64,000 nucleotides of DNA, taken from assembly GCF_000948285.1 (NCBI RefSeq), contig NZ_JYBP01000003.1, positions 1,426,001-1,490,000 of the forward strand, given 5' to 3'. The first letter of the stretch is position 1; each line of letters begins with the position of its first letter. Shown here piece after piece: positions 44,134-53,198 of the stretch. Under the pieces are notes generated by a model. That model saw nothing but the letters and a program-made list of their open reading frames with translations, was not told where the DNA came from and made no database searches. The position numbers and the translations under genes are program-made. This DNA is from Geobacillus kaustophilus (GTDB lineage Bacteria > Bacillota > Bacilli > Bacillales > Anoxybacillaceae).

Positions 44134-44286
44134 GGCTATTCACCACAAAGTGTACTTGACAAATAAAGACGATCATGATTGAGAAAATCAAAACATCTTT
44201 TTTCCTTTTAATACCATACATCTCTTTGAGCAACATTGTTATCATGTTTGTCTTTAAAATTCAAGTACATCTTTTGGTGATGAACC
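44134..44286. mobile_element. 153-bp ISL3-type MITE
   Basis: Nearly identical to the copy at 27781. Flanked by eight A residues on each side, which serve as target duplication. It separates the start of a secreted-protein gene from its ribosome site. Confidence 0.9.
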
Positions 44287-44485
44287 AAAAAAAATCACTC
44301 CCCTCTAGAAATGTCCCTTTTTCGACATAAGCCCCCTAAATCCCTGCCTTAGAGTGTACTTTTTCACCGGTCTTCAAGAAGGTTAGTTATAAAGAACCCA
44401 AACCCAACACTTTAATTCAAAAAGAATCCAGTTTACCATCTTTTTCATCTCCCTTCATTCTCAATCGTTCAGCAAGAACATGTTA

Positions 44486-44650
44486 TGGTAAATCAACTAT
44501 ATATTGGTTCATCACCTATGAGGGATTGAAACAGGTATTCATCGTATGTGGAGAATGGTAAACCAACTATATATTGGTCCATCACGGACGCCGCAGGTCT
44601 ACATGTGGGAAAAAGAAAAGTGGTAAACCAACTATATATTGGTCCATCAC
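44486..44650. repeat. Three 30-bp direct repeats with unique spacers, CRISPR-like
   Basis: Repeats at 44486-44515, 44556-44585 and 44621-44650 begin TGGTAAACCAACTATATATT and end GGTCCATCAC; copies 2 and 3 are identical and copy 1 has two changes. Spacers are 40 and 35 bp and unrelated. Each repeat has an internal dyad CCAA-N7-TTGG. Spacer 1 opens with CTATGAGGGATTGAAAC, which is like the 3' half of type I-B/III repeats of Bacillaceae. No cas gene is in the window. Confidence 0.55.
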
Positions 44651-44772
44651 CCAGACAATGCGCATAAAATCAAGCTTTTTCTCTCTGGGCTGTTTTCAGA
44701 ATAGCACGTTTCAAAAATTCTGTCAATATGGTCTAGCCGTATTGGCTGTAGGAGTTTGACGCGAAAAGGCAT

Positions 44773-44818
44773 TGTCGTCGATCCCCCGGGATTTTTGCAC
44801 GATTGGGGGTCGACGACA
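44773..44818 (-). terminator. Strong terminator of the tricarboxylate operon
   Basis: Minus-strand TGTCGTCGACCCCC pairs with GGGGGATCGACGACA and is followed by a T-rich tract. It begins 15 bp after the AEC permease stop. Confidence 0.8.
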
Positions 44819-44832
44819 GCCTGCCCCCGTTT

Positions 44833-45768
44833 TCATCCGCCAATCGGAAACAACAGCCGGGCCGCATACACAACGCCGGTCACGGTAATGGCACTTAACA
44901 ATGTCGACACTAACACCGCCTGGGCGGCATAATCTGGGTGGCAGTCATACTCAAGCGCATACAGCGCCGTATTGCGTGAACACGGATAGGAACTGGCAAT
45001 CAGCAATGCTTGGGCAGTCACTCCGTCAATTCCTAAAAGAAAGATCAAAGACGTAGCCAACAGCGGCGACAGAAACAGGCGCCCAAACACGCTTGCATAC
45101 ACCAGCGGTGGCAAAGAGCGGAAGCGGGCGTAGGCAATTTGCGCCCCCAACGTAAAGAGGGCGATGGCTAAAAACGCATCGGCGATGCGATGAATCGGCT
45201 GCCATAAAAACGATGGGATCGAAAGATGAAGCCATCGGCAGACCACCCCAAGCAATAAGGCGTAAAGAACCGGGTTTTTCCATAGCTCGGCGACCCATTT
45301 TCCTTTTTTCCCATTTCCTGAAATAAACTGATACACTCCATATGTATTGGTCAGGAAATTTTGAAATATGGTTACAATGATTTGAATCGCCGCCCCGAGC
45401 GGCTGCTGATGAAACACGAGCTGGCTTACAGGGATGCCGAAGTTGCCCGAGTTGTTGAGCACAATCGTGTTTTGAAACACCGCGGACAAACTTCTCTCCA
45501 GTTTAAATAGTTTCGCCATGATCATACTGAAAACCATCAGTCCGCTGCTTTGTAAGAGAAGAAACCCAAATATGGCCGCCAACACCTTCCCGTTCAACTC
45601 GCTGTCATACACGTTGATGAACGCGACCGCCGGCAACAGGACATACATATTCAGCTTGGACAACGTATTCATATCAAAATGAAATAAGCGGTGAAGCCAT
45701 GCCCCCAAGCCGACAATCAACAACATGGGAACCATCACTTGTAACAAAATGCTACTAAAAATGGCCAA
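44833..45768 (-). CDS. AEC-family (auxin efflux carrier-like) permease
   Basis: This permease of about 311 residues has ten predicted helices. It has the family's broken-helix motifs NNSGNFGIPVSQLVF near residue 90 and SSYPCSRNTALYALEYD near 270. Members in Bacillus and lactic acid bacteria move malate or other carboxylates. The TTG at 45768 is preferred because GGAGG lies seven bases upstream; the frame extends farther but overlaps the regulator gene. It is the last gene after the two-component system and tct genes, supporting a carboxylate substrate. Confidence 0.85.
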   Translation of the reverse strand: MAIFSSILLQVMVPMLLIVGLGAWLHRLFHFDMNTLSKLNMYVLLPAVAFINVYDSELNGKVLAAIFGFLLLQSSGLMVFSMIMAKLFKLERSLSAVFQNTIVLNNSGNFGIPVSQLVFHQQPLGAAIQIIVTIFQNFLTNTYGVYQFISGNGKKGKWVAELWKNPVLYALLLGVVCRWLHLSIPSFLWQPIHRIADAFLAIALFTLGAQIAYARFRSLPPLVYASVFGRLFLSPLLATSLIFLLGIDGVTAQALLIASSYPCSRNTALYALEYDCHPDYAAQAVLVSTLLSAITVTGVVYAARLLFPIGG

Positions 45769-45844
45769 GGCGTTTCCTCCGCTTTCTTTGTACATATGGC
45801 GGCTCGATGTGCCTTGTATAACGTTGTTCAGACTTCTTGCCCTT

Positions 45845-46531
45845 TTACCCTTTTCTCCGATAAATCCGTTCCGGACGGCCAACGGATCCATAAGCAATAT
45901 CGGCCGTCACTTGGCCGATCGAGACGAGATACTCCAAGTAGCGGCGGGCCGTTGTCCGGCTCGTACCGATTTGCCGCCCGACTTCTTCGGCGGTGATGCC
46001 TTCTGGGCACTGTTTGACAACGGCCAACACTTTTTCAAGCGTCAACGGATGGATTCCCTTTGGCAACACCGGCTGGTCCCTAACCGTTAATTCTCTTCCT
46101 ATCAATTCATCAACGTCCTCTTGGTCAATCCACTCTTTCTCTTTTACCCATTGCTGCATTTTGTCATAATACTCTTTGTATCGGTTTAACGTTTCCACAA
46201 AACGGTCAAACATAATCGGTTTGATAATATAATCAAACACCCCTCTGTGCAACGCTTGCCTCAGCGCATCCACTTCCCGTGCCGCTGTGATCATAATGAT
46301 ATCGATGTTGGAAAAGTGTTCCCGAACCCATTTTAAAAAAGAAAGGCCGTTCATATCTGGAAAATAGACATCAAGCAGCAACACGTCGGGTTGCAACACT
46401 TCCGTCAATTCCCTTGCCTCTTCGGCGTTCGTAGCAATGCCGACCATTTCATAACCGTTCACTTTCTCAACAAAGCGCCTGTTGATTTCCGCAATGCGGC
46501 GGTCGTCTTCAATAATAAGTACACGAATCAC
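45845..46531 (-). CDS. Response regulator, CitB/DcuR/MalR family
   Basis: This 228-residue regulator has a receiver domain with acidic pocket EDD (residues 8-10), phospho-acceptor Asp54 in LLLDVYFPDMNG and Lys in the IIKPI loop. A linker and a C-terminal helix-turn-helix follow (TAEEVGRQIGTSRTTARRYL), as in citrate/malate regulators. Its GTG start overlaps the kinase stop (GTGA). It should be activated by the adjacent kinase and control the tct operon. Confidence 0.92.
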   Translation of the reverse strand: MIRVLIIEDDRRIAEINRRFVEKVNGYEMVGIATNAEEARELTEVLQPDVLLLDVYFPDMNGLSFLKWVREHFSNIDIIMITAAREVDALRQALHRGVFDYIIKPIMFDRFVETLNRYKEYYDKMQQWVKEKEWIDQEDVDELIGRELTVRDQPVLPKGIHPLTLEKVLAVVKQCPEGITAEEVGRQIGTSRTTARRYLEYLVSIGQVTADIAYGSVGRPERIYRRKG

Positions 46532-48204
46532 CCCTTCTGCTCCCCTCCCTCCCAAAAATATTGATGCATGAAGGTGTAGCGGTCTTTTGTAGAAAATTCT
46601 TCCTTTCGGAACAGGTTGGCACGATCCAGCCGCTTCGGAACAATGACGGTAAACGCCGTGCCCTTTCCTTGTTCCGACTGGTATGTGATTTGCCCGTCAA
46701 GCATCGCCAGCGCCTTCTTGACAAGATCAAGCCCATACCCACGGACGCCGTTGGTTTTGGTGGAAAAGCCGCGGTCGTATATCCGTTCCGCCACAGCTGG
46801 ATCGACGCCTAATCCGTTATCTTCAACCTCAATAATCAAATCATTGCCGAGGTCGGTCAAAAAAACGGCCACTCGCTTCTCTTCCTTTCCGTTATGGAGG
46901 ACTGCTTCCATGGCGTTATCTAATAAATTTCCGATAATTGTTACCAAATGGTCGCGGTCGATCCATGGCGGCACATCGCGAAAACTGCTTTCCCGGTCGA
47001 TTTCAAACGCAATTTTTAGCTCGTTCGCGCGATTGAATTTGCCGATCAACAGCCCGCCAATCACGGGATCGGGAATTTCTTTCATGACAAACCGGACGAT
47101 GTTTTGCTGCAGGTCGGTCTCTTTGGTGATGACTTCAAGCGCCTCCTCGTACGCTTCAAGCTGAATTAACCCGGAAATCAAATACAGCTTATTCGAAAAT
47201 TCGTGCGTTTGCGCGCGCAGCGCGTCGGCATAGCTTCGAAGCTGAGACAGCTCTTTCGTGAGGCGATACAGATCCGACTTATTGCGAAACGTCGATACCG
47301 CTCCGATCACGCGCCCTTGCTTGTCTTTGATCGGAATCCGGTTCGCAATGACGGTCTCTCCTCCCAACACCATCTCATCATCGTATTCTGCCCGCCCGGT
47401 TCGGATCACTTCAGGCAAGCGGGAATGAGGAATCAGTTGCAAAATCGGTGCCCCTAATACGTCGCGCTCATGCTCATAGCCAAGCAGCTTGAGCGCCGCC
47501 TGGTTGACCATCGTAATCGTCCCTTCGTGACTGATCGCCACAATTCCTTCACGAATGGCTTCTAAAATGGCTTGCTTTTCTTGATACAACACACCAATTT
47601 CTTCTGGTTCAAGACCGTGAATCGTTTGTTTTACCTTTTTGGCAATCACGACCGCTCCTACCGCTCCAAACAGAAGAGCGAGAACAGAAAAAAAGAAAAT
47701 TTTCAGACGGTACGTCCAAACGATATGCTCGATATCTTCCAACAAAAACCCAACGGAAACGATGCCAATAACGTTTCCGTTCTCGTCAAAAATCGGCGCT
47801 TTTCCCCGGATCGCCGGGCCAAGCGAACCGACCGCCTCCGAAATGATCGCCTTGCCTTTTATCACCTCGCCGTTGTCGCCCCCGACCATCGGTTTGCCGA
47901 TCCGGTCAGGAAGCGGGTGGGCATAGCGGATTCCTTGGCGGTTGCCAATGACGACGTATTCCGCCCCTGTCTTTTGGCGAATGTGCTCGGCAAACGGCTG
48001 CAGCCGCCCTGACGGATTCGGGTCGCGGAACGCTTCGCGCACAAGCGGGGTGGACGCAACGGTTTCCGCCACATTCAATGCCCGCATGCCGATTTGTTGT
48101 TTGAGCGTCTCAGCGAACATATGTTGAAATAAGAAGGTAAGAAAAACGATCACAAATAACAGCAATGAACAAATAATGACCATTAACCGTGTCTGAAGCT
48201 TCAT
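46528..48204 (-). CDS. Sensor histidine kinase, CitA/DcuS/MalK family
   Basis: This 558-residue membrane kinase has, in order: helix 1 (about 7-29), an extracytoplasmic sCACHE/PDC domain with RYAHPLPDRIGKP and GFLLEDIEHI, helix 2 (about 168-190), a PAS domain near 210-320, the phospho-acceptor helix with His in RAQTHEFSNKLYL, and an ATPase domain with NLLDNAMEAV, DNGLGVD and GYGLDLV. CitA-type sensors bind citrate or dicarboxylates outside the cell. It is coupled to the response regulator gene and lies 72 bp after tctA. Confidence 0.93.
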   Translation of the reverse strand: MKLQTRLMVIICSLLLFVIVFLTFLFQHMFAETLKQQIGMRALNVAETVASTPLVREAFRDPNPSGRLQPFAEHIRQKTGAEYVVIGNRQGIRYAHPLPDRIGKPMVGGDNGEVIKGKAIISEAVGSLGPAIRGKAPIFDENGNVIGIVSVGFLLEDIEHIVWTYRLKIFFFSVLALLFGAVGAVVIAKKVKQTIHGLEPEEIGVLYQEKQAILEAIREGIVAISHEGTITMVNQAALKLLGYEHERDVLGAPILQLIPHSRLPEVIRTGRAEYDDEMVLGGETVIANRIPIKDKQGRVIGAVSTFRNKSDLYRLTKELSQLRSYADALRAQTHEFSNKLYLISGLIQLEAYEEALEVITKETDLQQNIVRFVMKEIPDPVIGGLLIGKFNRANELKIAFEIDRESSFRDVPPWIDRDHLVTIIGNLLDNAMEAVLHNGKEEKRVAVFLTDLGNDLIIEVEDNGLGVDPAVAERIYDRGFSTKTNGVRGYGLDLVKKALAMLDGQITYQSEQGKGTAFTVIVPKRLDRANLFRKEEFSTKDRYTFMHQYFWEGGEQKG

Positions 48205-48275
48205 AGGGCTCGCTCCCCAAGCAGAAAATAAAGAAAGACAATCCGCCTGTTAGGCAGAACGCCTTTCTTCTATTA

Positions 48276-49802
48276 TTACATATCTTCATTAATGATGACC
48301 GTTTTTCCTCTTAATTTCATGACAAACGGCACGGCAATCCATAACAAGGCGATCATCAATAGAACGAGCGAAATCGGTTTTTCAAAAAAGACGAGATAAT
48401 CCCCGTTTGATGCCGTCAACGCCCGGCGCATATTGTTTTCAATCATCGGTCCCAACACAAGCCCCAACACAAGCGGCGCGAGCGGATAGTCGTGTTCCGC
48501 CAGCCAATAGCCGAGCAACCCGAACGCCAACAACAGGAACACATCAAACGTCGTCACTTGCACCGCATACACACCAAACACAGAAATGGCAATAATGAGC
48601 GGCAGCAAATATTTCGTCGGCGTTTGGATGATTTTCGCAAATAGTTTCACGAGCGGCATGTTAAGAATCAACAACATCACATTGCCGATAAACATGCTCG
48701 CAATCAATCCCCAGGCGACAGCCGGATGCTCATCGAACAACAGTGGACCCGGCTGGACGTTGTACATAATGAGCGCGCCCATCAAAATAGCCGTTGTTCC
48801 CGACCCCGGAATGCCTAGCGTCAAAAGCGGAATCATCGCTCCCCCGGACGCTCCGTTGTTCGCTGACTCCGGCGCCGCGACGCCGGCGATCGTCCCTTGC
48901 CCAAACTTTTCCGGATGTTTGCTCACTTTCTTTTCAAGAATATAGGAGAAAAACGATGCCAACGTCGCCCCGGCTCCCGGCAGCACCCCGATGAAAAATC
49001 CGAGCAGCGACCCACGGGCAATCGGTCCCACACTTTCTTTCAAATCTTCCTTCGTCGGCAAAACGCGACCGATTTTGGCAATTTCTCCTTCGTTCATCTC
49101 ATTATGGAGAATGGACTTGAATACTTCCCCCAACGCAAACAATCCGACCGCTACTGTTAAAAACTCAAGCCCTCCATACAAATAGGAAATATTGTACGTG
49201 AAGCGTGCGACACCAGAGACGTTGTCGAGCCCGATCGTTGAAAGAAGCAGTCCAAAGACGGTCATAATCCACGCTTTGGTCATCGATTTGCCAGCGAGGC
49301 CGCTCACCGCGGCAAGCCCAAGCAGCATGAGCGAAAAATACTCCGCCGGGCCGAACTTCAACGCGACATTGGATAGCGGCTCAGCCAATAATACGAGACC
49401 GATGAGCGAAACAATCCCAGCGACAAACGAACCGATCGCCGCAATGGCGAGCGCCGCTCCGGCCCTTCCTTGCCGAGCCATTTGATAGCCGTCCAGCGTC
49501 GTAACGACTGACGATGACTCGCCAGGCGTATTTAACAAAATCGAGGTCGTCGACCCGCCGTACATCGCCCCGTAATACACGCCCGCCAGCAAGATGATCG
49601 AGCTCGCCGCCGCCTGCTCGGGACTCAAGCCTGATGTCATCGACGCCGTCACTGGAATGAGCAGCGCCACCCCGCTCATCGGCCCAATCCCAGGAAGCAC
49701 GCCGACCGCCGTGCCGATCAACACCCCGATAAACGCAAACAGCAAGTTATGCGGCTGAAGCGCCGTCTGAAACCCATCCAACAAAAACGATAGTGTTTCC
49801 AT
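48276..49802 (-). CDS. tctA: Tripartite tricarboxylate transporter, large membrane subunit
   Basis: This 508-residue TctA-family permease has about 11-12 helices. Conserved blocks are GTAVGVLPGIGPMSGVALL at the N-terminus, GGSTTSILLNTPGES near residue 85 and GFFIGVLPGAGATLASF near 265. ATG 49802 is preceded by AAGGAGGGG; the longer upstream frame runs into tctB. It works with the small subunit and the TctC binding protein in sodium- or proton-driven uptake. Confidence 0.92.
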   Translation of the reverse strand: METLSFLLDGFQTALQPHNLLFAFIGVLIGTAVGVLPGIGPMSGVALLIPVTASMTSGLSPEQAAASSIILLAGVYYGAMYGGSTTSILLNTPGESSSVVTTLDGYQMARQGRAGAALAIAAIGSFVAGIVSLIGLVLLAEPLSNVALKFGPAEYFSLMLLGLAAVSGLAGKSMTKAWIMTVFGLLLSTIGLDNVSGVARFTYNISYLYGGLEFLTVAVGLFALGEVFKSILHNEMNEGEIAKIGRVLPTKEDLKESVGPIARGSLLGFFIGVLPGAGATLASFFSYILEKKVSKHPEKFGQGTIAGVAAPESANNGASGGAMIPLLTLGIPGSGTTAILMGALIMYNVQPGPLLFDEHPAVAWGLIASMFIGNVMLLILNMPLVKLFAKIIQTPTKYLLPLIIAISVFGVYAVQVTTFDVFLLLAFGLLGYWLAEHDYPLAPLVLGLVLGPMIENNMRRALTASNGDYLVFFEKPISLVLLMIALLWIAVPFVMKLRGKTVIINEDM

Positions 49803-49815
49803 GATGCCCCTCCTT

Positions 49816-50271
49816 TCACTGGAACCAAATCGGCCAGCTCGGCAATGTTCCTTGCAGCAGCTTGACATAAAGACCATATACGCCTAACGAAAAACCAGCC
49901 GCAATGGCGATTGACTTCCATAACGCCCCTTTTTCCATCGTTTGAAAACCGATAACAAGAAACAGAAACGTCGTGATCACATATCCAACCGTTTCGAGCA
50001 ACGCCGCATAGAAAACAGCGGCGATGAAAATGACAAGAAACTTTTTATATTGCCGCGCCGGTTTCTCGCTTGTTGCCTCTGAATAACGTCTCGTCTCCAA
50101 CAACAGTTTGATGCTTAAGAAAACCAACACAAATCCAAGCAAAAACGGAAACACGTTCGGCCCGACAGCACTGCCGTAAGCGCTTTTCGATATGCACAAA
50201 CTTTCAACCATAAACAGCGCCCCGACGGCCAGAAATGCCGCCGCCGCGATCCGGTCAGCCGTTTTGTTCAT
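49816..50271 (-). CDS. tctB: Tripartite tricarboxylate transporter, small membrane subunit
   Basis: This 151-residue protein has four hydrophobic segments and the TctB pattern (GSAVGPNVFPFLLGFVLVFLS). It lies between tctC and tctA, 13 bp before tctA, as expected. A start at ATG 50271 has GGGAGGG upstream. Confidence 0.88.
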   Translation of the reverse strand: MNKTADRIAAAAFLAVGALFMVESLCISKSAYGSAVGPNVFPFLLGFVLVFLSIKLLLETRRYSEATSEKPARQYKKFLVIFIAAVFYAALLETVGYVITTFLFLVIGFQTMEKGALWKSIAIAAGFSLGVYGLYVKLLQGTLPSWPIWFQ

Positions 50272-50292
50272 CGCTTTCCCTCCCGCTTTTGG

Positions 50293-50321
50293 AAAAAGGG
50301 GAAGAATGCTCTTCCCCCTTT
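50293..50321 (-). terminator. Intercistronic stem-loop between tctC and tctB
   Basis: Minus-strand AAAGGGGGAAGA pairs with TCTTCCCCTTT around GCAT and is followed by TTCC. Such hairpins after a binding-protein gene commonly reduce expression of the downstream membrane subunits. Confidence 0.65.
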
Positions 50322-50324
50322 GGT

Positions 50325-51365
50325 TTATTTATGCATGCCGAGCGATTCCAGCAGGTCGCCGATTTGCTGCTCTTGCTCTTGCAAAAATTTCATAAACTCT
50401 TCCGAATTGCGGTACTCTGCTTCCCAACCTTGTTTTTGCAGCTCTTCTTTCCATTTTTCATGCTCAGACAATTTTTTCAATGTCTCTTCCCAAAACGTTT
50501 TCGCTTCCGGGGACATTTGCTTCGGTCCAAAGACCCCGCGCCAAATCGTAAACTCGGCATCAATGCCAAGCTCTTTCATCGTCGGCACGTCTTTCAGCAC
50601 CCCGCCGAGGCGTTCTGGAGCTGAAACCGCCAGCACCCGCACTTTGCCGGCTTTCAAATACTCCCCAACCGACGATGCGTCCGTCGCGATCACATCCGCG
50701 TTGCCGCCAAGCAGCGCAGCCATCGCTTCCCCGCCGCCGTCATACGAAACGTATTTCACCGATTTCGGATCGATGCCTGATTTGTAAATTGGCAAAATGG
50801 CCACTAAGTGGTCCATCGAACCTGGCGCCGACCCCCCTGCTACCGTGACTGATTTCGGATCTTGTTTAATGGCGTTCAGCAGGTCAGTCAACGTTTGAAA
50901 CTTCGAATCCGCTTTGACGACAATCGCGCCAAAATCTTTCGTCAGCTGGGCGAGCGGTGTCGTATCTTTGTAGCCAAACGGGCTGTTTCCTTCCTTTTTC
51001 AGGTTGTTGATGATAATCGGCGGCGAATTGACAAACAGTTTGTAATCGTTTTTGACATCTTGGGTGGCGTATTCAGCCATAAAGACCGCCCCGCCGCCGC
51101 CTGGTTTGTTTTCGACCGTTATCGTTTGTTTGACGAGCCCTGTCTCATCCAACACTTTCGTGATCGCGCGGGCCGTTAAATCCCATCCTCCTCCCGCCCC
51201 GGATGGAGCGACAATGGTGATCGGCTTCGTCGGATAGTTTAAGGCCGATGAGCCAGAGTTCGAACCGGACGATTTCGATCCTGCCGATTCATTGCCACCA
51301 CAGGCCGCCAATGCCAGTGTCATCATCCCTACGACGAGCAATCCCCACCATTTTGTTTTCTTCAT
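50325..51365 (-). CDS. tctC: Tripartite tricarboxylate transporter, substrate-binding lipoprotein
   Basis: This 346-residue TctC/BugT-type solute receptor has lipobox LAAC (Cys22) after a typical signal, a Ser/Gly-rich tether, then NYPTKPITIVAPSGAGGGWD, the family's ligand-loop signature. The conserved KNKPGGGG-like ENKPGGGGAVFMAEYA follows near residue 85. The first gene of the six-gene unit, it has a candidate cre site 23 bp upstream of its start. Citrate, other tricarboxylates or aromatic acids are possible ligands. Confidence 0.92.
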   Translation of the reverse strand: MKKTKWWGLLVVGMMTLALAACGGNESAGSKSSGSNSGSSALNYPTKPITIVAPSGAGGGWDLTARAITKVLDETGLVKQTITVENKPGGGGAVFMAEYATQDVKNDYKLFVNSPPIIINNLKKEGNSPFGYKDTTPLAQLTKDFGAIVVKADSKFQTLTDLLNAIKQDPKSVTVAGGSAPGSMDHLVAILPIYKSGIDPKSVKYVSYDGGGEAMAALLGGNADVIATDASSVGEYLKAGKVRVLAVSAPERLGGVLKDVPTMKELGIDAEFTIWRGVFGPKQMSPEAKTFWEETLKKLSEHEKWKEELQKQGWEAEYRNSEEFMKFLQEQEQQIGDLLESLGMHK

Positions 51366-51387
51366 TCTCCCTTGCCCCCTTGTTTTT

Positions 51388-51401
51388 TGATAACGTTTTC
51401 A
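51388..51401. promoter_or_regulatory. Candidate CcpA cre site before tctC
   Basis: TGATAACGTTTTCA has one mismatch to the cre consensus TGWAARCGYTTWCW. Carbon catabolite repression of citrate-type uptake is well known in Bacillus. Confidence 0.6.
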
Positions 51402-51544
51402 AAAACAACCTTATCACGATCCAGAATCAACATGAAGTTTTCGAAAATAAAATGAATTTTGTGCATTTTGTTCACGAACGCGTTCTCTGCAAAAAAGTCT
51501 TGGCATGGTCAGGGCGCCGAGCAAGAAACTGAAAGCTCACAGCT

Positions 51545-51578
51545 CAAAAAAAAGCCGCCAGTCTTCAAGACTAGCGGT
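51545..51578 (-). terminator. Rho-independent terminator of mtl operon
   Basis: Minus strand: ACCGCTAGTCTT pairs with AAGACTGGCGG (one mismatch) and is followed by eight T, 21 bp after the mtlD stop. Confidence 0.88.
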
Positions 51579-51598
51579 AAACAAAGAAGCGTCGATTT

Positions 51599-52750
51599 CT
51601 ACTTTTCCATCCTCTCATATTCCTCTCTCACCACCGCCACGAGCGGATGGTCACGCTCAAGCCCCGCGTATTGCCGAAGCGCGCCTTCGATTCCGTGTTG
51701 TTCGATCGTTTGTTGGAGAGCGACGGCTTCGCTGTCTTCGGGATGGTCGAACCGGAGCAGCGCCGCAATTCCTTTGGCGAGACCTGCAGGGACGCTGCTA
51801 AACAGCGTGCAATATTGCACAGCTGGGGCAACGAGGCGGTCGTTCGGCCCGAGCTTGCGGATCGGCGAGCGGGCGACACGGATGATGTCGTCGGACAGCG
51901 CCGGATTCATGAATCGCCCGATCGTCGTCTCGATGTACGCACGGTGCTCATCCGCCTCCCAACCGTGCTTTTTCACCAACACTGCTCCAGATTCGCTGAG
52001 CGCCTGTTCGACATCCGCCCGAATCCCGGCATCTTTCATCGCTTCTTGAACGGTGCTGTATTGTTTCTGATACCCTAAGTAAGCAGCCAGGGCATGGCCG
52101 GTGTTGACGGTAAATAATTTGCGCTCGATATACGGGCCTAAATCGGCAACGAATTGGGCTCCTTGAATCGGCGGAACAGCGCCGATGACGTTTCGCGTTT
52201 CAATCGCCCACTCGAAAAACGGCTCGACGGTCACCGCCAGCGGATCATCGTTCGTTTGGTTCGGCACAATGCGGTCGACTGCGCAGTTAAGGAAGCCGAC
52301 AGATTGATCCGCCAGCTGCTGTTCAGCGGCGGAAAAATGAGCCAAAACGTGCTGTTTTAACGCCTCTGTGCCGCCAATCATATTTTCGCACGCGATGACG
52401 TGAAGCGGCTTTTCTTGAACGACAAACCGTTGCTCAAGCCCGGCGGCAATGACTGGGGCGATGGCCGGCAAAATGTGCGGGCCGACCGCGGTCGTCACCA
52501 AATCGGCATCCGCAATCGCCGCGACAACCTGTTCCCGCTCCGTTTGGCTGTTTAACGCCGAAACGCCGCGCACCCATTGTTCTTCCCGATGTTCACCAGC
52601 GACAATCACGCGGTATTCTCCCCGCTCTTTCAGCAGGCGGACGATTTGTTCATTGACATCGACAAACACGACGTCATAGCCGGATGCCGCGAGCAAGCTG
52701 CCGATAAACCCGCGGCCGATGTTGCCGGCGCCAAAATGGACGGCCCGCAT
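51599..52750 (-). CDS. mtlD: Mannitol-1-phosphate 5-dehydrogenase
   Basis: This 383-residue NAD-dependent enzyme oxidises mannitol-1-phosphate to fructose-6-phosphate. The N-terminus [17 protein letters not shown] is the Rossmann nucleotide loop, and the active-site region [15 protein letters not shown] near residue 205 contains the catalytic Lys/His pattern of long-chain mannitol dehydrogenases. The ATG overlaps the mtlF stop. Last gene of the locus. Confidence 0.95.
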   Translation of the reverse strand: MRAVHFGAGNIGRGFIGSLLAASGYDVVFVDVNEQIVRLLKERGEYRVIVAGEHREEQWVRGVSALNSQTEREQVVAAIADADLVTTAVGPHILPAIAPVIAAGLEQRFVVQEKPLHVIACENMIGGTEALKQHVLAHFSAAEQQLADQSVGFLNCAVDRIVPNQTNDDPLAVTVEPFFEWAIETRNVIGAVPPIQGAQFVADLGPYIERKLFTVNTGHALAAYLGYQKQYSTVQEAMKDAGIRADVEQALSESGAVLVKKHGWEADEHRAYIETTIGRFMNPALSDDIIRVARSPIRKLGPNDRLVAPAVQYCTLFSSVPAGLAKGIAALLRFDHPEDSEAVALQQTIEQHGIEGALRQYAGLERDHPLVAVVREEYERMEK

Positions 52751-53193
52751 TAGCCGTTCACCTCGTCAAGCAGCGCGAGAATGTCCTCTTCCGTTTTCGC
52801 GTTCGCCATCGCTTCCACATTGTCCGCTTCCGCGCAAACGAGCGCCAGTTTCGAAAGAATGTCCAAATGTTCGCCATCTTTGCCGGCAATGCCAATCACG
52901 ATCGCGGCGATGTTGCCGTTGCCAAAATCGACCCCATCCGGGATTTGTACAATCGAAATGCCCGATTGTTTCACTAGGGACTTGGCTGCTTCCGTCCCGT
53001 GCGGAATGGCGACGTGGTTGCCGATGTAAGTCGTGGTCAATTCTTCCCGCTCAAGCATTGCATCAATATACGACGGGGCGACATATCCTTGCTTCACAAG
53101 CACTTCGCCGGCAAGACGGATCGCTTCTTCTTTCGTTTTTGCTTGTGCATTCAGCACAATGTTCGCTTTATTTAAAATCGAATCGGTCAACAT
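52750..53193 (-). CDS. mtlF: PTS mannitol-specific EIIA component
   Basis: This 147-residue protein carries phosphoryl groups from HPr to MtlA. The phospho-acceptor His65 is in [14 protein letters not shown]. Start ATG 53193 has GAAGGAGTG, overlapping the 3' end of mtlR by seven bases. The membrane protein MtlA lacks an IIA domain, so this subunit is required. Confidence 0.93.
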   Translation of the reverse strand: MLTDSILNKANIVLNAQAKTKEEAIRLAGEVLVKQGYVAPSYIDAMLEREELTTTYIGNHVAIPHGTEAAKSLVKQSGISIVQIPDGVDFGNGNIAAIVIGIAGKDGEHLDILSKLALVCAEADNVEAMANAKTEEDILALLDEVNG

Positions 53194-53198
53194 TCGTT

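Noticed and set aside
43904-44245. 113-residue open frame starting inside the MITE
   Set aside because: Its start and first ~35 codons come from the MITE and its end from ISL3 copy A. Only the central signal-peptide part belongs to a host gene, annotated as a fragment.
44486-44650. Calling a confirmed CRISPR-Cas locus
   Set aside because: Only three repeats, no cas gene, and a resemblance of one repeat end to ISL3 termini; kept as CRISPR-like repeat only.
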